Shown: one piece after another, positions 51,736 to 60,462 of the stretch
How the letters are laid out: the number at the start of each line of letters is the position of its first letter
How positions within the stretch are numbered: position 1 is the first letter of the stretch
Assembly (NCBI GenBank): GCA_965219015.1
Contig: CBDCNH010000011.1
Span: 868,001-932,000, forward strand
Reading direction: 5' to 3'
DNA from: CBDCNH01 sp965219015
GTDB lineage: Bacteria > Pseudomonadota > Alphaproteobacteria > Rhodobacterales > Rhodobacteraceae
DNA length: 64,000 bases
Translations under genes and position numbers: made by a program
Notes under the pieces: generated by a model
Told to the model about the DNA's origin: nothing
Databases searched by the model: none
What the model saw: the letters and a program-made list of their open reading frames with translations, nothing else

Positions 51736-52802
51736 CCGCCCGCCCCGACCGCCATCACCTTGCGGCCGGGATAAAGCAGGTTCGAGCCCTTCGCGACGAC
51801 CTTCTCGCCGGCCTCGAGGCCCCCGCCGAGCACGATGCGATCGGTCTCGTAGCGCGCGACCGTCACCGGACGCAGCGACACGGTCATCGCCGCGGGATCG
51901 ACGACCCACACCGCGGGACCACCCTTCGTGCTGCTGATCGCCTCGAAGGGCAACGTGACGTGCGGCGGCTCCGGCAGCCGGACCGTGCCGCGCACCGATT
52001 GCCCGATCCCGATCGTGAGCCCGGCGGGCACGTCCGATAGCGCGAGCTTCACGCGCACCGTGCCCTTCTCCGGGTCGACCAGAGGCGAGACCTCGCGCAC
52101 CATGCCGGTGAACGTGGCGTCGGGGCCCTCGATGAGCTGCAGCCGGACGACCGGCGCCACGTCCGACGCGGCGATCAGCGCCTCGGGAACGTCGAAGACC
52201 GCATCGAGCGCCTGCCCCAGGGCCACGTCGAGCACCGGCTGCGCCGCGCGCACAACCTCGCCCGGCTCGGCGCGGCGATCAGTGACGAGCCCCGCGCCCG
52301 GTGCGTCGAGCACCGTGTCGTCGAGCGCCTTCCGGGCCAGATCGAGTTCGGCCGATGCCCGCGCCTTGGCGCCTTCGGCCACGCGGAGCGCATCGTCGGC
52401 GTCGTCGCGCTCGGTGCGCGTCGTCGCCCCCTTGTCGAGCAGCGCCGTCTGCCGATCGGCATCCGTGCGCGCCTGCGCGAGATCGGCCGCGGCCTTGGCC
52501 TCGCCCGCTTGCGCCGCGCGGAGGGACTGCTCCTGCTGCACGCTGTCGAGACGACCGAGCTCGTCGCCCTCGGCGACCACGGCACCCTCGTCGACCGCAA
52601 TCGACGCGATCCTTCCGGCAAGCAGAAAGGCGACCGTCACCGGATTCCGCGCCGCGATTTCGCCCGTCAGCGAGCGCTCGCTGCCGCCCCCATCGAGGGC
52701 CGCCTCGACGATCTCGACGCCGAGCGCCGCCTGCGCGGCGGCCGCCGACGGCAAGAGCTGCAACGCGACCATGACGGACGCGACACGAGCGGATCCAAGC
52801 AT
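51732..52802 (-). CDS. RND efflux periplasmic adaptor 2
   Basis: 356 residues with a Sec signal (MLGSARVASVMVALQLLPSAAAAQ) rather than a lipobox. Same architecture as adaptor 1 (VDEGAVVAEGDELGRLD, helical hairpin about 85-150, DAPGAGLVTDRRAEPGEVV) but clearly different in sequence, so not a recent duplicate. The ATG at 52800-52802 has GGAGG 5 bases upstream. First gene of the efflux operon. From here to the next gene (52803-52935) I see no other feature. Confidence 0.88.
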   Translation of the reverse strand: MLGSARVASVMVALQLLPSAAAAQAALGVEIVEAALDGGGSERSLTGEIAARNPVTVAFLLAGRIASIAVDEGAVVAEGDELGRLDSVQQEQSLRAAQAGEAKAAADLAQARTDADRQTALLDKGATTRTERDDADDALRVAEGAKARASAELDLARKALDDTVLDAPGAGLVTDRRAEPGEVVRAAQPVLDVALGQALDAVFDVPEALIAASDVAPVVRLQLIEGPDATFTGMVREVSPLVDPEKGTVRVKLALSDVPAGLTIGIGQSVRGTVRLPEPPHVTLPFEAISSTKGGPAVWVVDPAAMTVSLRPVTVARYETDRIVLGGGLEAGEKVVAKGSNLLYPGRKVMAVGAGG

Positions 52803-52935
52803 CAGCGCCTCCGTCACTGCGAGCTGTCGCGACAGATAACAAAAATTCTGGCGTCGGCGACCCAAGAAGCGTGCGCGATCGCACAGTGCCTGTCCATGCG
52901 CCGGAGACCGGCGGCGCAGCTACCGGTGGGCCGCG

Positions 52936-55116
52936 TCAGGCCTCCATGCCGATAAGATCCTCGATGCGGATCGGAACATGGCGCACCCGAACGCCCGTCG
53001 CGTGATGGACCGCGTTGGCGATGGCGGCGGCCGTCCCGACGATGCCGAGCTCGCCAATGCCCTTCGCGCCAGCCGGATTGACCTTGTCGTCGCGCTCCTC
53101 GACGAGGATCGCCTCCATCTCGCGCACGTCGGCGCAGGTTGGCACGAGGTATTCCGCGATGTTGTCGTTCATCACCGCCCCGGTCCGCGGATCGAGCTCG
53201 TTGGCCTCGAGAAGCGCATGGCCGATCCCCCAGACCATGCCGCCCAGAAGCTGCGATTTCGCGGTCTTCTCGTTCATGATCCGGCCCGCCGCGAAGGCAC
53301 CGATGAGCTTCGGCACGCGGATCTCGCGCGTGAAGCGGTTGATCCGCACCTCGACGAACTCGGCTCCGAACGCGAAGGCGGTGAAGTCCTCCTCGGCCCC
53401 GCCGACGATCTTGACCTCGCTCTGGTAGAGCGACTTCTGGGCCCCCTTTCCTGCGGCAGGCGGCGCCCATTCGGCGTATTCCTCGATTGCCGCCTGCCCG
53501 TAGTCGGCGAACGCCTTAGCGAGGTCGAGCGAGCCCTCGGCAGCGCCGAGCCGCTTCAGCATCCGGTTGCAGGCGATCTCGATGACCGAAATGTTGGAGG
53601 CCGTGGAAACCGACCCGCCCGCGATCGTCCCCGGAGGCAGGTTGCTGTCGCCGAGCTCGACGCTGACCTGGCTGACGCCGATCCCAAACTTGGCGGCGAC
53701 CGCCTGCGCGAAGATCGTGTAGGCGCCCGTGCCGATCTCGTGGCTCGCGACCTGCACCCGCGCCCGGCCGGTGATGTCGAGATGGATCCGCACCGAGGCC
53801 GCGGCCATCTGCGTCGGGTAGGCCGCCGTGGCGCAGCCCCAGCCGACGAGCTCGTCGCCGTCGGTCATCGAGCCCACCTCGGGCGTGTAGCCCGACCAGC
53901 CGAAGCGGTCGCCCGCCGCGCGGTAGCACTCGACGAGGCTCCGCGAGGTGTAGGGCACGCCGTTGACCGGCTCCGCGTCGATGTCGTTGCGGACGCGGAA
54001 CTCGACCGGGTCCATCCCGAGCTTGCGCGCCAGCTCGTCGACGCCCGACTCGAGCGCGAAGAAGTAGGGCGTCTCGGCCGGCGCGCGCATGAAGCCGGGC
54101 GTCGGCCGGTCGGCATGGACCACCGTGACACCGGTGCGGACGGCATCGGCGTGGTACATCCGGGCGGTCGCCTCGGCGCCGTTGACGAAGTACGGGTCCG
54201 CCCGCGACGAGAGCTCGCGGCCGTGATGCGCGAAGCCGGTGATGCGGCCGTCCGGTCCCGCGCCGAGCCGGAACGCCTGCCGCGTCGGCGCACGGAACGA
54301 CGCGGTGGTGAAGCCCTGCTCGCGCGTGACGTAGAGCTTCACCGGCCGCCCGAGCGCCCGCGCCGCCGCCGCGACGAGCGGGGTGAACGTGTAGAGCGAC
54401 CCCTTGCCGCCGAAGCCGCCGCCGACGTAGGGCGAAAGCACGCGGATGCCGCTCGCGTCGATGCCGAGCTCGCTCGCGAGACCGGCCTTGAAGCCGTCGA
54501 CCCATTGGCTCGGCACGTAGACCGTCAGGTTGTCGCCATCCCAGGCTGCGGTGGTGGAGAAGAGCTCCATCGCGTTATGGGTGTTGCCGGCGGTCTCGTA
54601 GTCCTCCTCGACACGCTCGGCCGCGGCGGCGAAGGCCGCGTCGATGTCGCCCGCGCTCAGCGCCTTCGCGTCCATCGGCATGTCGGTGAGCCCGTCGGCG
54701 CCGAAGTCGGGGGCGGGCGTCTTCTCGTCGTAGTCGAAGCGCATCTTTCGCGCGGCCTCGCGCGCGCCGAGGATCGTGTCCGCCACGACCATCGCGACGA
54801 TCTCGCCATAGAAGCGCACGTCCGGCTTCTCGAGCGGGCGCCAGGACTGCTGCGCGTGTCCGCCCGTCGAGAACATCCCGTCCGAGGTGACGGGGAGCGG
54901 GTTCTCGTGGCTGTAGATCGCGAGCACCCCCGGCACCGCGCGCGCGGCGGCGGCGTCGATGCGGGTGATCGAGCCGAGCCCGATGGTCGATGTCACCAGT
55001 TCGGCGTAGAGCGGCTTCGCGACCGTGAAGTCGGCGGCATAGCGCGCGCCGCCCGTGACCTTGAGCGGGCCGTCGATGCGGTCGGCGGGGGCTCCGATAG
55101 GGGCTGCGGCGCTCAT
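52936..55116 (-). CDS. paoC: Aldehyde dehydrogenase molybdenum-binding subunit PaoC-like
   Basis: 726-residue molybdopterin-cytosine-dinucleotide subunit of the xanthine oxidase family (E. coli PaoC is about 730). GPLKVTGGARYAADF at the N-terminus, PYVGGGFGGKG, FMRAPAETPYFFALES and the catalytic Glu in GAKGIGELGIVG are present. With PaoA and PaoB it would oxidise aldehydes in the periplasm. ATG overlaps the PaoB stop (ATGA). The symbol is by architecture, substrate unproven. Confidence 0.88.
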   Translation of the reverse strand: MSAAAPIGAPADRIDGPLKVTGGARYAADFTVAKPLYAELVTSTIGLGSITRIDAAAARAVPGVLAIYSHENPLPVTSDGMFSTGGHAQQSWRPLEKPDVRFYGEIVAMVVADTILGAREAARKMRFDYDEKTPAPDFGADGLTDMPMDAKALSAGDIDAAFAAAAERVEEDYETAGNTHNAMELFSTTAAWDGDNLTVYVPSQWVDGFKAGLASELGIDASGIRVLSPYVGGGFGGKGSLYTFTPLVAAAARALGRPVKLYVTREQGFTTASFRAPTRQAFRLGAGPDGRITGFAHHGRELSSRADPYFVNGAEATARMYHADAVRTGVTVVHADRPTPGFMRAPAETPYFFALESGVDELARKLGMDPVEFRVRNDIDAEPVNGVPYTSRSLVECYRAAGDRFGWSGYTPEVGSMTDGDELVGWGCATAAYPTQMAAASVRIHLDITGRARVQVASHEIGTGAYTIFAQAVAAKFGIGVSQVSVELGDSNLPPGTIAGGSVSTASNISVIEIACNRMLKRLGAAEGSLDLAKAFADYGQAAIEEYAEWAPPAAGKGAQKSLYQSEVKIVGGAEEDFTAFAFGAEFVEVRINRFTREIRVPKLIGAFAAGRIMNEKTAKSQLLGGMVWGIGHALLEANELDPRTGAVMNDNIAEYLVPTCADVREMEAILVEERDDKVNPAGAKGIGELGIVGTAAAIANAVHHATGVRVRHVPIRIEDLIGMEA

Positions 55117-56129
55117 GGGCGGTCTCCTTCGGCAATCTTCATGGCGGCGGCGTCGAGCAGCGCCTTGGCGACCGTGGCGCGGCCGAGCGGGATCTTGAAG
55201 TCGTTCTGCCCCTGCCCCTTGGCATCGGCGAAGGCCCGACGTCCGGCCTCGGTGGCGACCTCCTCGGTCAGCGTCTGGCCGGCGAGCCAGTCCTCCGCCG
55301 CCCGCGCGCGCCAGGGCACGGTCGCGACGCCGCCGAGCCCGATGCGGGCCGCGCGCACGGTGTCGCCGTCCATGTCGAGCGCCACCGCGGCCGAGGCGAG
55401 CGCGAAGGCGTAGCTGTCGCGGTCGCGCGCCTTGACGTAGAGCGACCGGCGCGACCAGGCCGGCAGCGCGATGCGGTACCCGGTGATGAGCTCGTCGTCG
55501 CCGAGCACGGTCTCGCGGGCGGGCGTGCTGCCGGGCCGCACGTGCAGGTCGGCGAAGGCCACCGTGCGCTCGCCGCCCTTGCCGCGGATCGTGACGTCGG
55601 GGTCGAAGAGGATGAGCGCGTTCGCCCAGTCGCCGGCGTAGCTCGCGATGCAGTCCTCCGAGGTGCCGAGGACGGCGAGGAGGCGGTTCACCCCGCCGAT
55701 GGCCGCACAGCCGGAGCCGGGCGCACGCTTGTTGCAGGCGCTCACGTTGTCGCGGAAGTAGGGACAGCGGGTGCGCTGCAGCACGTTGCCGCCGAGCGTG
55801 GCCACGTTGCGGAGCTGCGCGCTCGCCGCCTTCCAGAGCGCCTCGGAGAGCACCGGCGCGCGGTCGCGGAACGCGGGGTGCTCGGCAGCCGCGGCCATCG
55901 TCACGCGGGCGCCGACATGGAGCGTGTCGCCGTCCTCCTCGATGCGGTCGAGCCCGAGCGCCTGTACGTCCGTCAGGCTCGGCGGCGCGAGCACGTGCAG
56001 CTTCATCAGGTCGAGCACGGTGGTGCCGCCCGCGAGGAACGCGCCGCCCTGGCCCGCCCGGCCCATCGGCGCGACATCCGCCAGCGCCGCGTCGATCGTC
56101 TCGGGCCTGCGATAATCGAAGGGTTGCAT
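55113..56129 (-). CDS. paoB: Aldehyde dehydrogenase FAD-binding subunit PaoB-like
   Basis: 338 residues of the CO dehydrogenase flavoprotein type: FLAGGTTVLDLMKL (FAD pyrophosphate loop), ATLGGNVLQRTRCPYFRD and SACNKRAPGSGCAAIGG. The three or four Cys residues in that insert match the extra [4Fe-4S] cluster that distinguishes PaoB from ordinary xanthine-oxidase FAD subunits. The start ATG shares a base with the PaoA stop (TGATG). Confidence 0.9.
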   Translation of the reverse strand: MQPFDYRRPETIDAALADVAPMGRAGQGGAFLAGGTTVLDLMKLHVLAPPSLTDVQALGLDRIEEDGDTLHVGARVTMAAAAEHPAFRDRAPVLSEALWKAASAQLRNVATLGGNVLQRTRCPYFRDNVSACNKRAPGSGCAAIGGVNRLLAVLGTSEDCIASYAGDWANALILFDPDVTIRGKGGERTVAFADLHVRPGSTPARETVLGDDELITGYRIALPAWSRRSLYVKARDRDSYAFALASAAVALDMDGDTVRAARIGLGGVATVPWRARAAEDWLAGQTLTEEVATEAGRRAFADAKGQGQNDFKIPLGRATVAKALLDAAAMKIAEGDRP

Positions 56130-56746
56130 CAGACCTGGCTCCTTTCGCGTGTCGCATCCGCCGCCGAGGCAATGGCGGCGACGATGCCCTTGTAGGCGCC
56201 GCAGCGGCAGAGGTTGCCCGACATGTACTCGCGGATCTCCGCGTCCGAGCCGACATGCCCTTCGGTCACGCAGCCGACGGCCGAGACGACCTGCCCGGGC
56301 GTGCAGTAGCCGCACTGGAACCCGTCGTGCTCGATGAACGCCTGCTGCATCGGGTGCAGGTCATCGGCCTTGCCCAGCCCCTCGATGGTCGTGACCGCCT
56401 TGCCGTTCGCCATCGCGGCGAGCTGCAGGCAGGAATTGACCCGAGTGCCGTCGACGAGCACCGTGCAGGCGCCGCACTGGCCGTGGTTGCAGCCGACCTT
56501 CGTGCCGGTCAGATCCAGACCCTCGCGCAGGAGGTCGAGGAGCGTCGTGCGGCTGTCGACCGTCATCGCGGTCGGCGTCCCGTTGATCGTGAGCTCGATC
56601 GGGACCATCCCGTAGGACGCTTCCTCGGCCGCTGCCTGCTCCACGCCGGCGGCGAAGCTCGAAGCCGAAGCCGCCCCGAGCGCCGCCGTCCCCTTCAGGA
56701 GCCCGCGACGAGTGACGCCGCCCTTCGGTCTCTCGCGATCTGTCAT
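56129..56746 (-). CDS. paoA: Aldehyde dehydrogenase iron-sulfur subunit PaoA-like, Tat signal
   Basis: 205 residues. GVTRRGLLKGTAALGAAS is a twin-arginine signal that exports the assembled complex. Two [2Fe-2S] clusters: plant-ferredoxin type CNHGQCGACTVLVDG followed by a lone Cys (NSCLQL), and the helical type CGYCTPGQ...CRCG. First gene of the paoABC set, 89 bases after gnd on the same strand. Confidence 0.92.
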   Translation of the reverse strand: MTDRERPKGGVTRRGLLKGTAALGAASASSFAAGVEQAAAEEASYGMVPIELTINGTPTAMTVDSRTTLLDLLREGLDLTGTKVGCNHGQCGACTVLVDGTRVNSCLQLAAMANGKAVTTIEGLGKADDLHPMQQAFIEHDGFQCGYCTPGQVVSAVGCVTEGHVGSDAEIREYMSGNLCRCGAYKGIVAAIASAADATRERSQV

Positions 56747-56835
56747 TGGGTGCCCTTTCGCTTCGGTGGTCCGAAGATATTAGTGCAGCGCGCCGCCTCA
56801 GCAATCGGCTCGGCGGAAACGCGACCGTACCGGTC

Positions 56836-57870
56836 TCAGAGCTTCTCGCTGCCCTCCCTGGCCGCGCGCTCCATGTGTCCGCCGAACTGGTGGCGCATCG
56901 CCGACAGGAGCTTGTCGGCGAAATCCGACTCGCCGCGGCTCGAGAACCGCTCGTAGAGCGCCGACGACAGCACATGGACCGGCATCCCCTGGTCCACCGC
57001 CGCCTTGATCGTCCAGCGGCCCTCGCCCGAGTCCGACACGCGGCCGCGGAACGCCTTGAGGTTCGGGTCGTCGATCAGCGCCGCCGCCGAGAGGTCGAGG
57101 AGCCACGACGCGATGACGCTGCCACGCCGCCAGACCTCGGCGATCTCGGGCAGGTCGAGGTCGTACTGGAAGTGCTCGGGGTTCCGGAGCGGCGTCGTCT
57201 CGGCGTCGGGCGCGTCGGTCTTCTTGCCGACGTTGGCCGCCCGCAGCACGCCGAAGCCCTCGGCATAGGCCGCCATCAGCCCGTATTCGATCCCGTTGTG
57301 GACCATCTTGACGAAGTGCCCCGACCCCGCGGCACCGCAGTGCAGGAAGCCGTGCTCGGCGGTGCCCTTGCCCTCGGGGCGGCCCGGCGTATGCGTGATG
57401 TCGCCCGCTCCCGGCGCCAGCGTCTCGAAGATCGGGCCAAGGTGGCGCACCGGATCGAGCTCGCCGCCGATCATCATGCAGTAGCCGCGCTCGAGCCCCC
57501 AGACACCGCCGCTCGTCCCCACGTCGACGTAGTGCATGCCCCGCTCGGTGAGCTCCGCCGCGCGGCGGATGTCGTCGATATAGTAGGAATTGCCGCCGTC
57601 GATCACGATGTCGCCCGCGTCGAGGAGCGGCACCAGCTCGGCGAGGCTTGCGTCCACCACGCCCGCAGGCACCATCAGCCAGACCGCGCGCGGACGCGCG
57701 AGCGCCGCGACGAACCCCTTCAGCGTCTCCTGGCCCTCGGCGCCGTCCTCCGCGAGCCCCGCGATCATCGCCGGCGCGCGGTCGTGGACGACGAGGTCGT
57801 GCCCCCCGAGCATCAGCCGTCGCGCCATGTTGGCCCCCATCCGGCCCAGTCCGATCATCCCCATCTGCAT
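56836..57870 (-). CDS. gnd: 6-phosphogluconate dehydrogenase, short NAD-type (GndA/YqeC)
   Basis: Oxidative decarboxylation of 6-phosphogluconate to ribulose 5-phosphate. 344 residues, the short form. MQMGMIGLGRMGANMARRLM (GxGxxG at 7-12), DGGNSYYIDDIRRA, DVGTSGGVWGLERGYCMMIGG and KMVHNGIEYGLMAAYAEG (catalytic Lys and His-Asn) are all family hallmarks. It follows the GMC gene by 15 bases, fitting a gluconate/sugar-acid oxidation theme with the SMP-30 lactonase. Confidence 0.93.
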   Translation of the reverse strand: MQMGMIGLGRMGANMARRLMLGGHDLVVHDRAPAMIAGLAEDGAEGQETLKGFVAALARPRAVWLMVPAGVVDASLAELVPLLDAGDIVIDGGNSYYIDDIRRAAELTERGMHYVDVGTSGGVWGLERGYCMMIGGELDPVRHLGPIFETLAPGAGDITHTPGRPEGKGTAEHGFLHCGAAGSGHFVKMVHNGIEYGLMAAYAEGFGVLRAANVGKKTDAPDAETTPLRNPEHFQYDLDLPEIAEVWRRGSVIASWLLDLSAAALIDDPNLKAFRGRVSDSGEGRWTIKAAVDQGMPVHVLSSALYERFSSRGESDFADKLLSAMRHQFGGHMERAAREGSEKL

Positions 57871-57885
57871 GTCGTCGTTCCTTCT

Positions 57886-59469
57886 CTAGCCGAGGCGCCC
57901 GGCGATGTGTTCGGCCACGCGGAGCGCGTTGGCAATGATCGTCAGCGTCGGGTTCACGGCGCCGATGGACGGAAAGAAGCTCGCGTCGGTGACGTAGAGG
58001 TTGTCGATCCCATGCGCCCGGCAGTCGAGGTCGAGCACGCTCGTCGCAGGGTCTTCGCCGAACACCAACGTGCCCGCCTGGTGCGCGGTGCCGCTGATCG
58101 GCGTGTCCTTGCCGAAGTAGAGCGCGCGGTCGAAGAGATGCGGATGCACGCCTGCCTTGTCGCAGATGCGCCGCAGCGTCTCCCGAAGCCTGCGGTGCGC
58201 CTCCGTGTTCGTCGGCACGAGGTCGAGGTTCACCTGCCCGTCGCGGTAGGAGATCCGGTTCTCGGGCCGCGGCAGGTCTTCGGTCGTCAGCCAGAAGTCG
58301 ACCGAGTGCCGCGCCAGCCAGTCGAACGGCCGCTCGGGGAGCCAGTGCAGGAAGTCCGGCAGCCCCTCCATCTCGATCTGCGTGCCGTCGGACTTGCCGA
58401 CCATCTGGATGTGGCCCTGCGGGTACTCCCAGCCGTTCGCGGGCGAGAGCGCGCGGCCGTGGTAGAAGTCGTTGAGCCCGAGCGTCTTCTGGAACTGCGT
58501 CGGGTTCGGCTCGCGGCTGATCGCCAGCACGGTGGCGTTGTTGTGGCGCATGTAGTTGCGCCCGACGAGGCCCGATCCGTTGCCGAGCCCGTCCGGATGC
58601 GCGTCCGAGGCCGAGCGCAGCATCAGGAGCGCCGACGACAGCGCCCCGCAGGCGACGACCACGATGTCGGCGGTGAGCGTGCGCCGCGCGCCGTCCGTGA
58701 CCACCTCGACGCCGGTCACGGTGCCGCCGCCCGCGTCGGTCACGAGCCGCTCGGCATAGGTCCGCACGGCGAGCGTCACATTGTCATGCGCGGCGACGGT
58801 CGGGTCGATGCACATGATCTGCGCGTCGGCCTTGCCGTTCGTCAGGCTCGGGTAGCCGTCGTAGGGATCGCAGCGCAGGAGCGGCGAGTGCGGCGTGGTG
58901 CCGCCGCGCCCGTCCTCGAACATCAACGCGCCGAGCGGCAGGTGGAACGGATGCAGCCCCTGAGCCGCGAAGCCCTCCGCCAGGGCGGCGATGCGCGGCT
59001 CGTGGCTGATCGGCGGAAACGGGTAGCCCTTCGTCGTGGGCGGCTCGGTCGGATCCTCGCCGCGCAGGCCGCGGACGGCGAAGAGCTCCTCCGCCGCCTG
59101 GTACCAGGGCTCGAACACGTCGTACTTCAGCGGCCATTCGGGCGCCGTCCCGTCGACATGCGCGACGGCATGGAAATCCTCCTCGCGGAGCCGGAAGAGC
59201 ACGCCGCCGTAGACCTTCGAGTTGCCGCCGACGAAGCGGTGCAGCCCGGGCCGGAACGTCTCGCCCGAGGACGAGGTCCAGCTCTCGTCGACCTGATAGC
59301 GCGCCTTCGCGAACACCTCCTCGGTGTCCCAGTTCTCGCGCTCGCGCGGCAGGTAGTCGCCGCGCTCGAGGACGAGGACACGGCGCCCGGTCTGCGCGAG
59401 GCGCCACGCGACGCTGCCGCCGCCGGGACCGGAGCCTACGACGATGACGTCGTGATGATCGGATGCGAT
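57886..59469 (-). CDS. GMC-family FAD oxidoreductase with apparent ATC start
   Basis: About 527 residues. The FAD-binding loop VIVVGSGPGGGSVAWRLA lies at the very N-terminus, HRFVGGNSKVYGG (FAD site) follows, and the C-terminus has the GMC signature DASFFPSIGAVNPTLTIIA with catalytic AVNPT region. It should oxidise an alcohol or sugar. From the in-frame stop at 59539-59541 to the FAD loop there is no ATG, GTG or TTG; the codon at 59467-59469 is ATC, 5 bases after a GGGAGG site. A GTG at 59314-59316 would remove the FAD loop. So start is ATC or mutated. Confidence 0.8.
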   Translation of the reverse strand: MASDHHDVIVVGSGPGGGSVAWRLAQTGRRVLVLERGDYLPRERENWDTEEVFAKARYQVDESWTSSSGETFRPGLHRFVGGNSKVYGGVLFRLREEDFHAVAHVDGTAPEWPLKYDVFEPWYQAAEELFAVRGLRGEDPTEPPTTKGYPFPPISHEPRIAALAEGFAAQGLHPFHLPLGALMFEDGRGGTTPHSPLLRCDPYDGYPSLTNGKADAQIMCIDPTVAAHDNVTLAVRTYAERLVTDAGGGTVTGVEVVTDGARRTLTADIVVVACGALSSALLMLRSASDAHPDGLGNGSGLVGRNYMRHNNATVLAISREPNPTQFQKTLGLNDFYHGRALSPANGWEYPQGHIQMVGKSDGTQIEMEGLPDFLHWLPERPFDWLARHSVDFWLTTEDLPRPENRISYRDGQVNLDLVPTNTEAHRRLRETLRRICDKAGVHPHLFDRALYFGKDTPISGTAHQAGTLVFGEDPATSVLDLDCRAHGIDNLYVTDASFFPSIGAVNPTLTIIANALRVAEHIAGRLG

Positions 59470-59527
59470 GGCGGCCTCCCGTGCGTTCGGTGAGGTTCTA
59501 GCGCTGCAGGTCGGGAACGAAAACCGC

Positions 59528-60025
59528 GTGCGGCTTCTTTACCGGCGTCAGCCTACGATCGGACCCGCCATCGCCATCCTGATCACCTTCCTCGCCCGGC
59601 TCTCGCTGGTGCTTCTGTTCCTGCCGTTCAGCGCCGCCGACAAGGTGATCAACTTCTCGTCCGCCGTCGGCCAAGCGCGCCACGCCGCGCCGAGCACGGC
59701 CGTCGCGCGCGCGCTGATCCTCGCGGGGCTTTTCGTGGAAGTGGTGATGTCGCTCGGCATCCTGACCGGCACCGCCGACCGCGCTGCGGCCTTCGTGCTC
59801 GCGGGCTACTGCGCCGTGACCGCGGTGCTCTGGAAGCCGTTCTGGCGCACGCCCGACTTCTCGCTCGTAGGCCCCAGCCAGGGGCGCGAGATGTTCTGGG
59901 ACTTCCTCAAGAACTTCGCCGTCGCAGGTGGTTTCCTGATGCTCGCCTTCGGCCCGAGCTCCGGCACGCTCCGCGACTTCGCCGCCCATCCCTTCGCCTC
60001 GTCGCACCCCTACCGGACGCCATGA
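59528..60025 (+). CDS. DoxX-like membrane protein
   Basis: About 165 residues with four hydrophobic segments: ILITFLARLSLVLLFLPFSAADKVINF at the N-terminus (DoxX pattern), ILAGLFVEVVMSLGILTG and VLAGYCAVTAVLWKPFW, then FLKNFAVAGGFLMLAFG. DoxX proteins are often paired with oxidoreductases. GTG at 59528 is my preferred start; ATG at 59468 is an alternative that would overlap the divergent GMC gene. First of four overlapping plus-strand genes. Confidence 0.75.
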   Translation: MRLLYRRQPTIGPAIAILITFLARLSLVLLFLPFSAADKVINFSSAVGQARHAAPSTAVARALILAGLFVEVVMSLGILTGTADRAAAFVLAGYCAVTAVLWKPFWRTPDFSLVGPSQGREMFWDFLKNFAVAGGFLMLAFGPSSGTLRDFAAHPFASSHPYRTP

Positions 60026-60462
60026 CCGACAGTCCCCGCATCCCGTACTGGCACCTCTACGTCGACGCCGGCACGAGCCGGCAGAAGCTCTGCCACATGA
60101 CCGCGTTCGAGCTCGCCTCCATCGCGCCGCCCGCCGACCCGCAGTGGCAGGGGCAAAAGCACCACGACGGGATGACGGTGCTCTTCTCCGTCCTGCCCGT
60201 CGGCTGGGAGGGGGCCTGGCACGAGAACCCCGCGCCGCAGTGGATCGTGCCGCTCTCCGGGCGTTGGTTCGTCGAGGCGATGGACGGCACGCGCGCCGAG
60301 TTCGGGCCGGGCGAGCTTGCGTTCGGCGAGGACCAGGGCTGCATCGAGCAGGGCGGGCGGCGCGGCCACCTCTCGGGCACGGTCGGCGACGTGCCGGCGG
60401 CGCTGATGATCGTGCAGTTCGACACCGCCCGCGACGCGGCCACGCCCTGCCGGTTCGCATGA
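60022..60462 (+). CDS. Cupin-like small protein
   Basis: 146 residues predicted to form a cupin barrel: WHENPAPQWIVPLSGRWFVEAMDG gives the first conserved box and FGPGELAFGEDQ then RGHLSGT the second (His, Glu and His as possible metal ligands). No signal peptide. Its ATG overlaps the DoxX stop and its stop overlaps the SMP-30 ATG, so it is a working part of this operon. Substrate unknown. Confidence 0.75.
   Translation: MTDSPRIPYWHLYVDAGTSRQKLCHMTAFELASIAPPADPQWQGQKHHDGMTVLFSVLPVGWEGAWHENPAPQWIVPLSGRWFVEAMDGTRAEFGPGELAFGEDQGCIEQGGRRGHLSGTVGDVPAALMIVQFDTARDAATPCRFA

Noticed and set aside
59314..59316. GTG as the start of the GMC oxidoreductase
   Set aside because: It would remove the FAD-binding GxGxxG loop, which is encoded in frame just upstream.
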